This document shows positions 10,474-20,914 of a stretch of 64,000 nucleotides of DNA, one piece after another. Origin of the DNA: Polynucleobacter sp. CS-Odin-A6 (lineage in GTDB: Bacteria; Pseudomonadota; Gammaproteobacteria; Burkholderiales; Burkholderiaceae). A model generated the notes under the pieces. That model saw only the letters and a list, made by a program, of their open reading frames with translations. It had not been told where the DNA came from and searched no databases. The position numbers and the translations under genes were made by a program. The stretch covers positions 851,100 to 915,099 of the forward strand of contig NZ_JACVPD010000001.1 in NCBI RefSeq assembly GCF_018882095.1. Direction: 5' to 3'. The stretch's first letter is position 1. Each line of letters starts with the position of its first letter.

Positions 10474-11896
10474 AGGCGAAAAGCCGGTTCATATTGAAGT
10501 CACTGAGCCTATCCGCGTAGAGTCTCTGGATCTGGATGCCCAAGGAATTGCGCGCTTAGCCCCCAACGAAGAAGAGACCGCTCAAGGCCACAGTGGCAAA
10601 GTCATTTTTATTCAAGGTGCGCTACCAACGGAGTTAGTGACATATGTGGTGACGCGTGAGAAGGCTCGCTTCAGCAAGGCTAAAGTACTCAATATTCTGA
10701 AGCCTGCTGTCTTTAGGGCAGAGCCTAAATGCAAAGCCTTTGGTATCTGTGGCGGTTGCACGATGCAGCATTTAGATATTCGAGCACAGGTGGCGATGAA
10801 GCAGCGCGTGCTTGAGGATGACTTAAAGCACATCGCTAAAGTAACCCCCGAAGAAATCCTGCGCCCAATGGGTGGACCGGCATGGGAGTATCGACATCGC
10901 GCGCGCTTAAGTGCCGTCAACCGTTCCATCAAAAAAGGCACAGTACTGATTGGCTTTCATGAGGGTAAGAGTGCTTATGTTGCTGACATGACTGCTTGTG
11001 AGATTTTGCCGAAGTCTATTTCTGATTTACTCCCTGAAATGCGTAAATTAGTCAACGCCTTATCTATTCTTGATCGCATGCCCCAAATCGAAATTGCAGT
11101 GGGCGAGCCTGAGGATCCGAATTCAGATGACCCTAAAAAAACAAAACCCGTCACTGCATTAGTTTTCCGTAATTTATTACCGTTAACGCCAGCAGATGAA
11201 CAACTCCTGAGGGATTTTGCTGATGAGCACGAAGTATGGGTATGGTTGCAACCCAAGGGAATCGAAACCGTTGCACCATTCCACCCTTTAACCGGCAAGC
11301 TTTGCTATCGTCTCCCAGAGTTTGAAGTAGAGATGCCGTTTAAGCCTGCTGACTTTACGCAAGTTAATCACCTGATGAATCGTGCTTTAGTGAGTAGGGC
11401 AGTCCGGTTGTTAGAAGTGCAGCCCACTGACCGTGTGCTGGATTTGTTCTGTGGCATTGGTAATTTCACACTCCCCTTAGCGAGAAGGGCGAATGCTGTT
11501 TTGGGTATTGAGGGTCTAGAAAGCCTCACAACGCGGGCTAAAGAAAATGCCGAGCACAATCAACTGGCTGATAAAGCGCGCTTTATGCAAAGCAACCTAT
11601 TCGAAGTCACGACGGAAACGATTGCCTCTTGGGGTAAGGCGAATCGCTGGTTGATGGATCCCCCGCGTGAAGGTGCGATGGAGATCTGTCAGGCATTAAC
11701 GCAATTGCATGAGCAAGGCAGTAATCTGCCACCACAGCGTATTGTGTACGTCTCTTGTAATCCAAAAACCTTAGCTAGAGATACCGATATCCTGTGCCAT
11801 CTGGCTGGCTACGTGCTCAAGGGTGCAGGAATTGTGAATATGTTCCCGCACACCTCGCATGTCGAGTCTATGGCCGTCTTTGAGCGCCTGTTATGA
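10466..11896 (+). CDS. rlmD: 23S rRNA (uracil(1939)-C5)-methyltransferase RlmD
   Basis: SAM-dependent methylation of U1939 in 23S rRNA. After an N-terminal TRAM-like segment (SLDLDAQGIARL) come the iron-sulfur cysteines of the CKAFGICGGCTMQH block. The SAM motif is LDLFCGIGNFTLPLA, and the catalytic Cys is in YVSCNPKTLARD. ATG 10466 is chosen because it overlaps the exonuclease stop by only 8 bp and begins just before the TRAM region; the frame also opens at GTG 10427, 39 bp earlier. The result is 476 aa. An 11-bp tandem repeat starts at the stop codon. Confidence 0.93.
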   Translation: MRRGEKPVHIEVTEPIRVESLDLDAQGIARLAPNEEETAQGHSGKVIFIQGALPTELVTYVVTREKARFSKAKVLNILKPAVFRAEPKCKAFGICGGCTMQHLDIRAQVAMKQRVLEDDLKHIAKVTPEEILRPMGGPAWEYRHRARLSAVNRSIKKGTVLIGFHEGKSAYVADMTACEILPKSISDLLPEMRKLVNALSILDRMPQIEIAVGEPEDPNSDDPKKTKPVTALVFRNLLPLTPADEQLLRDFADEHEVWVWLQPKGIETVAPFHPLTGKLCYRLPEFEVEMPFKPADFTQVNHLMNRALVSRAVRLLEVQPTDRVLDLFCGIGNFTLPLARRANAVLGIEGLESLTTRAKENAEHNQLADKARFMQSNLFEVTTETIASWGKANRWLMDPPREGAMEICQALTQLHEQGSNLPPQRIVYVSCNPKTLARDTDILCHLAGYVLKGAGIVNMFPHTSHVESMAVFERLL

Positions 11897-11925
11897 TCCA
11901 GCGATGATCCAGCGATGATCCACTC
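11893..11925 (+). repeat. 11-bp tandem repeat overlapping the rlmD stop codon
   Basis: Two exact copies of ATGATCCAGCG (11893-11903, 11904-11914) are followed by a third, diverged copy (ATGATCCACTC). The first copy contains the TGA stop of rlmD, so each unit carries an extra copy of the stop. Confidence 0.8.
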
Positions 11926-12055
11926 ATGATCTATTGAGGTGCATGATGCATGATTGTGGTGCAATGTGGTGGTACAAGGTTCTCATGAAAGCGTAGTTTG
12001 AAATGAAGCAGAGCAGCCATTCTGCATCAACCATCATCTGCCTTAGGAGCTTGTT

Positions 12056-12136
12056 ATGAAAACCTCAGATAGTTTTGCCATCCTCTTGATTTTATTTGCC
12101 CTGGCATTTGCAATTAACCTGTTCGTAGGCAACTAA
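12056..12136 (+). CDS. 26-aa single-span membrane peptide
   Basis: A complete 27-codon reading frame, ATG to TAA, preceded by a good Shine-Dalgarno AGGAG (12045-12049) 6 bp from the start. The product has a short polar start (MKTSDS), one hydrophobic stretch of about 17 residues (FAILLILFALAFAINLF) and a GN end, so it should be a single-pass membrane miniprotein. The stop is followed at once by a GC-rich hairpin terminator, so the gene has both translation and transcription signals. No family is recognised. It lies tail-to-tail with the Bax-inhibitor family membrane gene. It could be a bioactive membrane peptide, perhaps modulating a membrane complex; function unknown. Confidence 0.65.
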   Translation: MKTSDSFAILLILFALAFAINLFVGN

Positions 12137-12158
12137 AAAGGCGCCCGCAGGCGCCTTT
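12137..12158. terminator. Bidirectional intrinsic terminator
   Basis: A perfect 9-bp stem AAAGGCGCC / GGCGCCTTT with a CGCA loop. On the minus strand it ends in five U's, serving the Bax-inhibitor family gene; on the plus strand it directly follows the 26-aa gene with three U's. Confidence 0.8.
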
Positions 12159-12190
12159 GAAGTGGACTCAGTATTTCTACTGAGGATTAC

Positions 12191-12892
12191 TTAGTCACGA
12201 TTTCCGCCAACAATGCCCAATAATGCGAGCAAGTTGGTGAAGACGTTGTACACATCTAAGTAGATAGCTAAAGTAGCCATCACGTAGTTAGTTTCACCGC
12301 CATTGATGACGCGCTGAACGTCGACCAAGATGAAGGCAGAGAAAATGGCGATTGCCAATATCATCACAGTCAACATCAGAGCAGGCAACTGCAACCAGAT
12401 GTTGGCCAATGAGGCAACGATCAGGAGCAATACACCTACCATCAACCATTTGCCCATACCGGAGAAATCACTCTTGCTCACAGTAGCAATCGTTGCCATC
12501 ACTGCAAAAATCGATGCAGTGCCGCCGAATGCCAGCATGATTAAGGTAGCGCCATTACTGAAGCTATTTAAGGTGTAACCCACCAGGCCGGACATCATGA
12601 TGCCCATAAAGAAGGTGAAACCTAGCAGCAGCAGGACGCCGGCACCGGTGTCCTTGTTTTTCTCAATCGCCCAGAAAAAGCCAAAAGCAATTGCCATAAA
12701 GACGATGAAGCCCAAGAAGGGGCTACTCGCCATAAAGTTCAATCCGAATGCAACGCCAAGCCATGCACCAATCACAGTAGGCACCATTGATAGTGCTAAT
12801 AGTGCATAGGTGTTGCGCAATACGCGGTTGCGTATTTGGAGGGTACTAACCGAACCAGTTTGCCCAAAGCCGTAAGAGTTAAGATCGCTCAC
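12191..12892 (-). CDS. Bax inhibitor-1/YccA family membrane protein
   Basis: A 233-aa inner-membrane protein with about seven hydrophobic helices, matching the UPF0005/BI-1 family (E. coli YbhL/YccA). The C-terminal half carries the family features FILVDVQRVINGG and LAIYLDVYNVFTNLLALLG, with conserved acidic residues in the last helices. Members are proposed ion or proton leak channels, or modulators of FtsH; the role here is not known. It uses GTG at 12892 with AGGAG 6 bp upstream. It has its own promoter-like element and a strong terminator, so it is probably monocistronic. Confidence 0.88.
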   Translation of the reverse strand: MSDLNSYGFGQTGSVSTLQIRNRVLRNTYALLALSMVPTVIGAWLGVAFGLNFMASSPFLGFIVFMAIAFGFFWAIEKNKDTGAGVLLLLGFTFFMGIMMSGLVGYTLNSFSNGATLIMLAFGGTASIFAVMATIATVSKSDFSGMGKWLMVGVLLLIVASLANIWLQLPALMLTVMILAIAIFSAFILVDVQRVINGGETNYVMATLAIYLDVYNVFTNLLALLGIVGGNRD

Positions 12893-12946
12893 AATGACTC
12901 CTTCTTCAAAGTAATTACACTAGTCCACTAGGGACTCTTAGAACTA

Positions 12947-12973
12947 AGTATAGACAAAATAGGCAAATTTCAA
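12947..12973 (-). promoter_or_regulatory. Candidate promoter of the Bax inhibitor-1 family gene
   Basis: On the minus strand TTGAAA (12968-12973) is followed after 15 bp by TATACT (12947-12952). The spacer is short for sigma-70. Two small dyads lie between it and the gene (CTTAG-TT-CTAAG and AGTCC-N5-GGACT). Confidence 0.4.
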
Positions 12974-13065
12974 GTCCCCCCTGAAAAGAACTACAAATTG
13001 AAGGGTTATACCCTGTAAATTCAATAGCTTAGCCCTGCTTCCGATAGGGTAAATATGCTCAGCCG

Positions 13066-13074
13066 ATGTATAAT
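13066..13074 (+). promoter_or_regulatory. Candidate extended -10 promoter for ndk
   Basis: ATG-TATAAT with an upstream TG at 13067-13068 directly before TATAAT (13069-13074). No good -35 is present at 16-18 bp, so the TG may compensate. Transcription from here would give a leader of roughly 110 nt before ndk. Confidence 0.4.
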
Positions 13075-13111
13075 TCGGGGGTCGCTGATTTTCTGGCGCG
13101 CTGTAGGTGGG

Positions 13112-13142
13112 AAGGAGGTCATTCTCTGTAATACCTCTTTTT
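13112..13142 (+). other. Leader hairpin sequestering a consensus Shine-Dalgarno upstream of ndk
   Basis: AAGGAGGT (13112-13119) can pair with ACCTCTTT (13133-13140) around a 13-nt loop, and is followed by U's. A full anti-16S match here is odd, because the ndk start lies 68 bp further on and has its own TTGGAG. It could be an attenuator, or the ribosome site of a leader peptide with a non-ATG start. Confidence 0.35.
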
Positions 13143-13187
13143 GCGCTATTTCAGCTTATATTTTTGAATTCACTATTGGAGTCTTAC

Positions 13188-13613
13188 ATGGCTATTGAGC
13201 GCACCCTTTCGATTATCAAACCTGATGCGGTAGCAAAAAACGTGATTGGTAAGATCTATGACCGTTTCGAATCTGCTGGTTTGAAGATTATTGCGTCGAG
13301 AATGGCACATTTGTCACAAGCAGAAGCGGAGCAGTTCTACGCAGTTCACTCAGCACGTCCTTTCTTTAAGGATTTGGTGAGCTTCATGATTTCCGGTCCT
13401 GTCATGATTCAGGTATTGGAAGGCGAAGGCGCTATTCTGAAGAATCGTGATTTGATGGGCGCTACTGATCCTAAGAAGGCTGACGCCGGTACCATCCGTG
13501 CCGATTTCGCTGACAGCATCGATGCAAACGCGGTTCATGGTTCTGACGCTCCTGAAACTGCCGCTGTTGAAGTGGCATTCTTCTTCGCTGGCATGAATGT
13601 TTTCAATCGTTAA
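13188..13613 (+). CDS. ndk: Nucleoside diphosphate kinase
   Basis: Transfers the gamma phosphate between nucleoside triphosphates and diphosphates through a phosphohistidine. The start [15 protein letters not shown] at ATG 13188, after TTGGAG, gives 141 aa, the typical bacterial length; the frame is open further upstream but the extra residues are not family-like. The catalytic His is in [12 protein letters not shown], and the nucleotide-binding Lys in the N-terminal IIKPD. It appears to be the first gene of the long housekeeping run continuing with rlmN. Confidence 0.97.
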   Translation: MAIERTLSIIKPDAVAKNVIGKIYDRFESAGLKIIASRMAHLSQAEAEQFYAVHSARPFFKDLVSFMISGPVMIQVLEGEGAILKNRDLMGATDPKKADAGTIRADFADSIDANAVHGSDAPETAAVEVAFFFAGMNVFNR

Positions 13614-13661
13614 TCGGCGATTGCAAACGAACACGCTATTGAATATAGATAAGTAGTCGCA

Positions 13662-14921
13662 TTGACCTCCCCGCGCGTAAATCTCTTAGATTTTGACGCT
13701 GACCAAATGGCAGCGTATGTCGCGGGGTTAAATGAAAAGCCTTTTCGGGCGAAACAACTTATGCAGTGGATACACCAACGTGGTGTATCTAACATCAACG
13801 ACATGAGTGATCTAGCAAAAAGCTTTCGAGCAACGCTGCTAGATAAAGTCGAAGTCCTTTCTCTTCCGGTAATTAAAGATGAACACGCCACCGATGGCAC
13901 CCGCAAGTGGTTGCTGGATGTGGGCGCTGGCAATGCCGTGGAGTCAGTCTTTATTCCTGAAGATGATCGCGGCACGCTGTGTATTTCCTCTCAAGCTGGT
14001 TGCGCTGTTAATTGCCGTTTCTGCTCCACTGGTCGTCAAGGCTTCTCACGTAACCTTACTGCCGGAGAAATCATCGGCCAGCTCTGGTTCGCTGAGCACT
14101 TGTTGCGCAACGATCCCAATGCAATTCGCCGTATCGAGGAATATCCAACCCCAGGCTGGGAACATACTGGCCGTGTCATCTCTAATGTCGTGATGATGGG
14201 TATGGGCGAGCCTCTGCTGAACTACGACAACGTAGTAACTGCCTTACGCTTAATGCTGGACGATAAAGCCTATGGTTTATCACGTCGTCGCGTCACGGTT
14301 TCTACTTCCGGCGTCGTGCCGATGATTGATCGCTTGGCACAGGATTGCCCAGTAGCATTAGCCGTATCTTTGCACGCACCAAACGATCAGTTGCGCGACC
14401 AACTAGTTCCCCTGAATCTGAAATACCCCCTAAGAGAATTACTTGCCGCTTGCGAACGCTATTTGCCTTTCGCGCCAAGAGATTTCTTAACCTTTGAATA
14501 CTGCATGCTCGACGGAGTCAATGACTCTGACATTCAGGCAAAAGAACTCGTGCGCTTATTAGCCAACATTAAATGTAAGGTCAACCTCATTCCTTTCAAT
14601 CCTTTCCCAGAGTCTGGATTAAAGCGCTCATCAGCTCAACGCATTCATGCCTTTGCTAGCATTTTGTTAGACGCCGGTATGGTTGCAACGGTTAGAAAAA
14701 CACGAGGCGATGATATTGCCGCCGCCTGCGGTCAGTTGGCAGGTGATGTTGTAGACCGTACTCGGGTGCGTGAACGTGCTATTCATGAGAATCAAATCAA
14801 ACTTGATGAAGAGGCTGATGCAAAAGTAGACGCAGACGATCTTGACCTTGATGAAGAAGAACAAGAACCAGAGTATCAATCTGAGCGCTCAGTGCAATGG
14901 CTCAAAAAATTAGACGACTAA
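13662..14921 (+). CDS. rlmN: Dual-specificity 23S rRNA/tRNA adenine-C2 methyltransferase RlmN
   Basis: A radical-SAM enzyme making m2A2503 in 23S rRNA and m2A37 in some tRNAs. The 4Fe-4S cluster motif CxxxCxxC is C114-AVN-C118-RF-C121. The SAM-binding [14 protein letters not shown] and the C-terminal Cys of [13 protein letters not shown], the residue that becomes methylated in the mechanism, are present. TTG start at 13662. At 419 aa it is longer than usual because of an acidic C-terminal tail of about 40 residues rich in Asp and Glu ([19 protein letters not shown]); this tail has no obvious catalytic role. Confidence 0.94.
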   Translation: MTSPRVNLLDFDADQMAAYVAGLNEKPFRAKQLMQWIHQRGVSNINDMSDLAKSFRATLLDKVEVLSLPVIKDEHATDGTRKWLLDVGAGNAVESVFIPEDDRGTLCISSQAGCAVNCRFCSTGRQGFSRNLTAGEIIGQLWFAEHLLRNDPNAIRRIEEYPTPGWEHTGRVISNVVMMGMGEPLLNYDNVVTALRLMLDDKAYGLSRRRVTVSTSGVVPMIDRLAQDCPVALAVSLHAPNDQLRDQLVPLNLKYPLRELLAACERYLPFAPRDFLTFEYCMLDGVNDSDIQAKELVRLLANIKCKVNLIPFNPFPESGLKRSSAQRIHAFASILLDAGMVATVRKTRGDDIAAACGQLAGDVVDRTRVRERAIHENQIKLDEEADAKVDADDLDLDEEEQEPEYQSERSVQWLKKLDD

Positions 14922-14967
14922 CGTAACTAGCGATTTTCAACATCTTCAATATTCCCCAATATTCCCA

Positions 14968-16236
14968 ATGAGTAATTCATCTAACCATCTTCCGCCGCTT
15001 CCCCTAGGTCCAGCGTCTAAGAGAACAACACGTCAAGCTACTGTTGCTTGGAAAACCAATATCGTCACCATCGGTGGGGATGCGCCTGTGCGTGTTCAAT
15101 CGATGACGAATACCGATACGGCAGATGCGGTTGGGACAGCGATTCAGGTAAAAGAACTGGCTCGCGCGGGATCAGAGATGGTGCGAATTACAGTGGATAC
15201 ACCGGCAGCCGCCGCGGCAGTGCCTTATATCCGTGAACAGTTAGACAAGATGGATGTGTTCGTACCTTTGATTGGCGACTTCCATTACAACGGCCATACT
15301 TTGTTAAGCGACTATCCAGAGTGTGCCAAGGCTTTATCCAAATACCGTATTAATCCGGGTAATGTCGGTAAGGGTGCTAAACGCGATACGCAATTTGCGC
15401 AAATGATTGAAGCGGCTTGTAAATATGACAAGCCCGTTCGGATTGGTGTGAACTGGGGTAGTTTGGACCAAGACTTGCTGGCTAGCATCATGGATAGCAA
15501 TGCTGCCTTAGCAGATCCGAAGACTGCTCAAGAAGTCATGATTGAATCCTTAATTCAGTCGGCCTTGCAATCAGCAGAAAAGGCAGTGGAGTTGGGTATG
15601 AGCCCCAATCAAATTATCTTGTCTTGCAAAGTGAGTAATGTGCAGGATTTAGTGGCGGTGTATCGAGATCTTTCCCGCCGTTCAGATTTTCCCTTGCATT
15701 TAGGTTTAACGGAAGCCGGTATGGGCAGTAAAGGCATCGTATCTTCTACTGCCGCATTGGGAATCTTGTTGCAAGAGGGCATTGGTGACACCATTCGCGT
15801 TTCTTTAACTCCTGATCCAGGCGCACCGCGTGAGAATGAAATTATTGTGGCCCAAGAGATTTTGCAAACCATGGGCTTACGTAATTTCACGCCGATGGTG
15901 ATTGCTTGTCCGGGTTGTGGCAGAACGACCAGCACGACCTTCCAGGAATTGGCTGCCAATATTCAGTCTTACCTCCGCCAACAAATGCCACTGTGGAAGA
16001 AAACCCACCCTGGTGTAGAGGCGATGAATGTGGCTGTGATGGGTTGCATCGTTAACGGCCCAGGTGAAAGTAAGCACGCCAATATCGGCATCTCTTTACC
16101 GGGTACCGGAGAAACGCCAGCGGCACCCGTATTCGTTGATGGCGTGAAAGTAAAAACACTGCGTGGTGATAATATTGCCCAAGACTTCCAAGTGATTGTG
16201 GATGAGTACGTCAACCAAAATTACGCGCCGAAGTAA
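14968..16236 (+). CDS. ispG: 4-hydroxy-3-methylbut-2-en-1-yl diphosphate synthase IspG (GcpE)
   Basis: Catalyses the 4Fe-4S-dependent reductive ring opening of MEcPP to HMBPP in the MEP isoprenoid pathway. The TIM-barrel half begins with [16 protein letters not shown]. The C-terminal half carries the cluster ligands in ACPGCGRTT and [18 protein letters not shown]. The length of 422 aa is normal for the betaproteobacterial form. The start ATG 14968 lies 46 bp after rlmN. It sits in the conserved rlmN-ispG-hisS order. Confidence 0.96.
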   Translation: MSNSSNHLPPLPLGPASKRTTRQATVAWKTNIVTIGGDAPVRVQSMTNTDTADAVGTAIQVKELARAGSEMVRITVDTPAAAAAVPYIREQLDKMDVFVPLIGDFHYNGHTLLSDYPECAKALSKYRINPGNVGKGAKRDTQFAQMIEAACKYDKPVRIGVNWGSLDQDLLASIMDSNAALADPKTAQEVMIESLIQSALQSAEKAVELGMSPNQIILSCKVSNVQDLVAVYRDLSRRSDFPLHLGLTEAGMGSKGIVSSTAALGILLQEGIGDTIRVSLTPDPGAPRENEIIVAQEILQTMGLRNFTPMVIACPGCGRTTSTTFQELAANIQSYLRQQMPLWKKTHPGVEAMNVAVMGCIVNGPGESKHANIGISLPGTGETPAAPVFVDGVKVKTLRGDNIAQDFQVIVDEYVNQNYAPK

Positions 16237-16304
16237 ATTAGAGACGAAAAAATAAAAGAATCAAAACAAGAATAATAAAAATAAAGAATCGCACCAACGA
16301 AATC

Positions 16305-17633
16305 ATGACTGACCAAACCAACTCCGCTAAAACCCAAAAGATTCCGAAGATTAATGGCGTGCGTGGCATGAATGATTTATTGCCAGCAGATGCTGCGCAG
16401 TGGACCCATCTCGAGCATGTCTTGCGCGATCTTACGCGTGCTTATGGTTATGAGTTCTTGCGTACGCCGATTGTGGAAGCAACAGCTGTTTTCCAGCGGG
16501 GCATTGGTGAGGTGACGGATATCGTTGAAAAGGAAATGTATTCCTTTGAAGATCGTCTGAATGGTGAGCAGCTCACCTTGCGCCCTGAAGGTACAGCCGC
16601 ATTAGTGCGTTCCGTGATTGAAAATAATTTATTGTACGAGGGACCAAAGCGTCTTTGGTATACCGGACCAATGTTCCGTCACGAGCGCCCACAACGGGGT
16701 CGTTATCGCCAGTTTCATCAGTTTGGTATTGAGGCACTCGGTTTTGCTGGTCCTGACATCGATGCAGAAATTATTTTGATGGGTCAGCGTTTGTGGGATG
16801 AGCTCGGACTGCAAGGCGTGCGTCTGGAGATCAATTCTTTAGGCCAAGCCAATGAGCGCGCTGAGCATCGTGCTGCCTTAGTGATTTATTTCCAAAAAAA
16901 CAAAGAACAATTAGATGAGGATTCACAACGTCGTTTACTCACTAATCCATTGCGTATCTTGGATTCTAAAAATCCGGCGATGCAAGATCTGATTGAAGGT
17001 GCACCTAAGCTATTGGATTTCCTGGGTGAAGAATCACTAAAGCATTTTGAGGGCGTGCAGGCATTGCTCAAGGCAAACAATATCCCTTGCAAGATCAACC
17101 CCCGTTTAGTCCGTGGTCTGGATTATTACAACCTGACTGTCTTTGAGTGGATCACCGAAGAATTAGGTGCTCAAGGCACTATAGCTGGTGGTGGACGCTA
17201 TGACCCCTTAATTGAGCGCATGGGTGGCAAAGATGCGCCAGCCTGCGGATGGGCAATGGGCATGGAGCGGGTACTCGAGTTGATGAAAGTATCTGGTTCA
17301 TTGCCAGAACCTCAAGCCCAATGTGATGTTTTCGTGATTCACCAAGGCGGTGAAACTCTGACTACTGCCATGATTATTGCCGAGCGCCTGCGGAGCGCCG
17401 GAATCGATGCCATCTTGTTTTGCCCTCCAGATGGCCAAACAGCGAGCTTTAAGTCCCAAATGAAGAAGGCGGATGCCAGTGGGGCAGCCTATGGTGTCAT
17501 CATTGGGCCAGATGAATTGGCGAAGAACGAGGCCCAACTCAAGGATTTGCGTAGAAGCGGTGAACAGAGAGCGGTACCCTTAGATGGCGTAGTGGAAGCG
17601 ATCATTGATGCCATCGTGGGCGCCACCGAATAG
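16305..17633 (+). CDS. hisS: Histidyl-tRNA synthetase
   Basis: Class II synthetase charging tRNA-His. Motif 2 is [22 protein letters not shown]. The histidine signatures are [14 protein letters not shown] (HisA) and [12 protein letters not shown] (HisB), followed by a C-terminal anticodon-binding domain (about residues 335-440). The length of 442 aa is slightly more than E. coli (424) because of an N-terminal Lys/Thr-rich extension. The short AT-rich gap after ispG shows no terminator, so it is probably co-transcribed. Confidence 0.97.
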   Translation: MTDQTNSAKTQKIPKINGVRGMNDLLPADAAQWTHLEHVLRDLTRAYGYEFLRTPIVEATAVFQRGIGEVTDIVEKEMYSFEDRLNGEQLTLRPEGTAALVRSVIENNLLYEGPKRLWYTGPMFRHERPQRGRYRQFHQFGIEALGFAGPDIDAEIILMGQRLWDELGLQGVRLEINSLGQANERAEHRAALVIYFQKNKEQLDEDSQRRLLTNPLRILDSKNPAMQDLIEGAPKLLDFLGEESLKHFEGVQALLKANNIPCKINPRLVRGLDYYNLTVFEWITEELGAQGTIAGGGRYDPLIERMGGKDAPACGWAMGMERVLELMKVSGSLPEPQAQCDVFVIHQGGETLTTAMIIAERLRSAGIDAILFCPPDGQTASFKSQMKKADASGAAYGVIIGPDELAKNEAQLKDLRRSGEQRAVPLDGVVEAIIDAIVGATE

Positions 17634-17705
17634 AATAACCTGATTGATTATTAAAGTCGTATTCAAATATTGTAATTTTTACTGTAATTATTAGCCTGGA
17701 TTGAC

Positions 17706-18365
17706 ATGCCTTTAGACCTAGAAGAACAAGAACAAGTAGATCAACTAAAAGCCTTCTGGCAAAAGTATCGCAATCTCATCACTAGCGTGGTGACGGCTGC
17801 TTTATTTGCTTATGCTGGCTATAGCGGATATCAGTGGTGGCGAACAAGCCAAGCTACTGCGGCTTCTCAGTTATATGAGACGATGATTGCCGCCATTAAT
17901 AAGGGCGACAAGGATCAAACCTTGCGCGCTGCGGATGATTTGCAAAAGCAGTTTTCGAGCACACCCTATGCTGCGATGTCTAGTTTGATTGCGGCAAAGA
18001 TCGCTTCAGATGCAGGTGATTCTGCCAAGGCTATGGACTATTTGCGTTGGGCTGCTAAAAATTCGTCTGACCAGGGTTATTTGGCTTTAGCGAAGTTACG
18101 CTTGATTTCGCAATTGATTGAACAAGGTGCTGCAAAGGATTTTTCTGAAGCGGATACCATTCTTAAAGAAAAGCCAGTAGCCGGCTTTGAGGCTCTTTGG
18201 TTAGAGCGTCGTGGCGATTGGTACTTGGCTCAACAGAATATTCCTGAAGCGCGTAAGAGTTATGAAGCGGCTTGGGCGCAGTTAAACCAAGCAAAAGAAT
18301 TCCCTGAAGAGGCGCGTCGTCTTCTGAAGGTTAAATTGGATGCCGTCGGAGGAGTAGCTCAGTGA
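17706..18365 (+). CDS. yfgM: YfgM-type tetratricopeptide membrane protein (SecYEG ancillary subunit)
   Basis: 219 aa with an acidic N-terminal cytosolic segment (LDLEEQEQVDQLKAFWQKY), one transmembrane helix at about residues 23-40 and a periplasmic helical domain of TPR_21 type. The WRTSQ...ASQLYE junction after the helix is typical of the family. In E. coli YfgM binds the translocon and the chaperone PpiD. Its position between hisS and bamB is the conserved order. It overlaps bamB by 4 bp (GTGA). Confidence 0.9.
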   Translation: MPLDLEEQEQVDQLKAFWQKYRNLITSVVTAALFAYAGYSGYQWWRTSQATAASQLYETMIAAINKGDKDQTLRAADDLQKQFSSTPYAAMSSLIAAKIASDAGDSAKAMDYLRWAAKNSSDQGYLALAKLRLISQLIEQGAAKDFSEADTILKEKPVAGFEALWLERRGDWYLAQQNIPEARKSYEAAWAQLNQAKEFPEEARRLLKVKLDAVGGVAQ

Positions 18366-19519
18366 TGATGGATTGCAAACAGCTAGCAAAGTTAACAAGC
18401 ACAGCCCTAGTACTGGGCTCAGTTGTTGTAGCCTTAACAGCTTGCTCTGGTGGTTCAAGGGTTCGCAAGCCGGCTGAGCTTGTTCCGGTAAGCAATCAAT
18501 TTGATCTTTCTCCGGTGTGGTCAACCAGCGTTGGTTCATCTGAAGGATTTAATTTCCATCCCGCAGTAGCAAGTGATGCGGTTTATGCAGCATCCCATCG
18601 CGGTAACTTGGCCAAAATTAATTTGAATACCGGCAATAAAGTATGGGAAGTATCCGTACCGGAACGGCTATCTATTGGTCCGGGATCTGATGGGCGCACG
18701 ACTGCAGTCGTGACTACTAAGGGTACAGTCTATGCCTACGACGATACCGGTAAGCCGATTTGGAATATCAGTATCGGTAGCGAAGTGTTATCTGAGCCAG
18801 TGGTTGCTGGCGGGGTCGTAATTATTAGGACATTAGATAATCGCTTTGTTGGTTTGGATACTCAAACGGGTGTGCGTAAGTGGACCTATCAACGCCAACA
18901 GTCCGCGTTATCTTTGCGTGTAGGTTACGGCATGCTTGCGATTGGTAATGAAGTGATTGTGACTGGCTTTGCCGGCGGTCGTTTTGGCATGATTGCCATT
19001 GCCAACGGTGGTCTCATTTGGGAGACCCCGGTCTCGTTTCCGAAAGGCTTTTCTGAAATTGAGCGCTTAAACGATGTCACCGCTAAACCCAGCATGGAGG
19101 GCGAGATTATTTGCGCCGTCTCCTATCAAGGCCGCATTGGTTGTGGACAAGCCCGCACCGGTAACTTACTGTGGTTCAAGGATTACTCAAGCTATACCGG
19201 CACTGCCCAAAGTCCTGATTTAGTGTTTTCATCTAACGAAAAGTCCGGTGTCACTGCGTTTGCGGTGAAAGATGGCTCAACAGTGTGGGAAAACACTCAG
19301 CTGACATTCAGAGATGTCGGTGAATCAATGGCGGTAGGCAGAGTGCTACTCCTTGGTGATGCGCAGGGTTATGTGCATGCACTCTCACAAGCGAAAGGCG
19401 AAATGCTGGCGCGCATTCGTCATGACAGCAGTCCCATCACAGCCGCACCGATTGCGGTGAACGGACTCATCTTGATTCAATCTCAGGGTGGAAAACTAGC
19501 GGCGTACAGTCCAAAATGA
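18362..19519 (+). CDS. bamB: Outer membrane assembly lipoprotein BamB
   Basis: The beta-propeller lipoprotein of the BAM complex inserting outer-membrane barrels. The lipobox LTAC gives a lipidated Cys at about residue 29. PQQ-like repeats with GxxxWxxxV-type strands run to the end ([51 protein letters not shown]). The start could be GTG 18362, ATG 18365 or ATG 18368. The stop overlaps the der ATG, which suggests translational coupling. Confidence 0.93.
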   Translation: MMMDCKQLAKLTSTALVLGSVVVALTACSGGSRVRKPAELVPVSNQFDLSPVWSTSVGSSEGFNFHPAVASDAVYAASHRGNLAKINLNTGNKVWEVSVPERLSIGPGSDGRTTAVVTTKGTVYAYDDTGKPIWNISIGSEVLSEPVVAGGVVIIRTLDNRFVGLDTQTGVRKWTYQRQQSALSLRVGYGMLAIGNEVIVTGFAGGRFGMIAIANGGLIWETPVSFPKGFSEIERLNDVTAKPSMEGEIICAVSYQGRIGCGQARTGNLLWFKDYSSYTGTAQSPDLVFSSNEKSGVTAFAVKDGSTVWENTQLTFRDVGESMAVGRVLLLGDAQGYVHALSQAKGEMLARIRHDSSPITAAPIAVNGLILIQSQGGKLAAYSPK

Positions 19520-20877
19520 ATCCAGTCATCACGATTGTCGGCCGTCCCAATGTCGGTAAGTCAACTCTCTTTAACCGCTTAACGCGTTCACGCGATGCGC
19601 TCGTCGCTGATTTTTCAGGTCTGACTCGAGATCGTCACTACGGCAAAGGCCGTATTGGTGAGCGTCCCTTTATTTGTGTTGATACGGGCGGTTTTGAGCC
19701 CGTAGCCAAGACTGGCATTGTTGCGGAGATGGCTAAGCAAACCAAGCAAGCGGTAGCGGAATCCGACATCATTATTTTCTTGGTGGATGGTCGCTTAGGA
19801 ATGGCGCCACAAGATCATGTGATTGCCAATTTCTTGCGCAAGACTGGTCGGCCAGTGATCTTGGCAGTCAACAAAACCGAAGGTATGCAAGCTGGCGTTG
19901 TCACAGCAGACTTTCATGAGCTGGGTTTAGGCGAGCCGTTTCCGATTTCATCTGCGCACGGTGATGGTGTGCGGGGTTTGATTGACGATGCTTTAGATTC
20001 TTTAGGTATCCCTGAGCCAGAACCAGAAGAGCAAGACAATGATCCTAATCGCCCAATGAAAATTGCGGTGGTCGGTCGTCCGAATGTGGGTAAATCGACC
20101 TTGATCAATAAATTGATCGGTGAAGAGCGCGTCATTGCTTTTGATATGCCCGGCACAACCCGCGATGCGATTGAAGTGCCGTTTGAGCGCAATGGCAAAC
20201 CATACATCTTGATTGATACCGCGGGCCTGCGTCGCCGTGGCAAAGTATTTGAAGCGATTGAGAAATTCTCCGTCGTAAAAACCTTGCAAGCGATTGCCGA
20301 TTGCAATGTCGTGATCTTGATGCTCGATGCTCAGCAAGATATTTCAGAGCAAGATGCTCATATTGCCGGGTTTATTGTGGAAGCAGGGCGAGCCTTGGTA
20401 GTGGCTGTTAATAAGTGGGATGGACTAGATTCTTATGTGAAGGAACGTGCTCGCTTAGAGATTGCGCAAAAGCTCCGCTTTCTGGATTTTGCGAATGTAC
20501 ATCCGATCTCTGCTAAAAAAGGCACGGGTCTTAAAGAGCTCTTTAAGGATGTGGATCTGGCTTATGCCGCAGCGATGGCTAAATTACCCACCCCAAAACT
20601 CACGCGCATCTTGCAAGAGGCGATTGAGCACCAGCAGCCTAAGCGTGTGGGCATGGGTCGTCCCAAATTGCGCTATGCCCACCAAGGCGGTATGAACCCC
20701 CCGATTGTGGTGATTCATGGAACATCCTTAAGCGGTGTCACTGATAGTTATAAGCGCTATCTGGAAGGCCGCTTTAGGGAGGTGTTTAAGTTAATCGGCA
20801 CCCCCTTACGTATTCAGATGAATACTTCTAAAAACCCATACGTTGATGGGGATAAAGGCAAAAAAGGCAAAAAGTAA
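19516..20877 (+). CDS. der: Ribosome biogenesis GTPase Der (EngA)
   Basis: A tandem-GTPase assembly factor for the 50S subunit. Both P-loops are visible: [12 protein letters not shown] at the N-terminus and [12 protein letters not shown] near residue 190. Each has DTGG or DTAG switch II and NKxxG/NKWD specificity motifs, followed by the KH-like C-terminal domain ([17 protein letters not shown]). The length of 453 aa is normal, with a Lys-rich tail. It is the last gene before a 139-bp gap containing a hairpin upstream of hfq. Confidence 0.97.
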   Translation: MNPVITIVGRPNVGKSTLFNRLTRSRDALVADFSGLTRDRHYGKGRIGERPFICVDTGGFEPVAKTGIVAEMAKQTKQAVAESDIIIFLVDGRLGMAPQDHVIANFLRKTGRPVILAVNKTEGMQAGVVTADFHELGLGEPFPISSAHGDGVRGLIDDALDSLGIPEPEPEEQDNDPNRPMKIAVVGRPNVGKSTLINKLIGEERVIAFDMPGTTRDAIEVPFERNGKPYILIDTAGLRRRGKVFEAIEKFSVVKTLQAIADCNVVILMLDAQQDISEQDAHIAGFIVEAGRALVVAVNKWDGLDSYVKERARLEIAQKLRFLDFANVHPISAKKGTGLKELFKDVDLAYAAAMAKLPTPKLTRILQEAIEHQQPKRVGMGRPKLRYAHQGGMNPPIVVIHGTSLSGVTDSYKRYLEGRFREVFKLIGTPLRIQMNTSKNPYVDGDKGKKGKK

Positions 20878-20914
20878 GCAATCGGCGTAGAGTTTTAGGT
20901 ATGTACTGTAGGAA

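Noticed and set aside
13107..13187. Upstream extension of ndk from GTG 13107
   Set aside because: Adds 27 hydrophobic residues not found in NDK proteins; ATG 13188 with TTGGAG gives the exact family length.
20002..20337. Long opposite-strand frames within der, hflX, glnA and other housekeeping genes
   Set aside because: They are shadows of conserved coding sequence, with no independent start signals or family resemblance.
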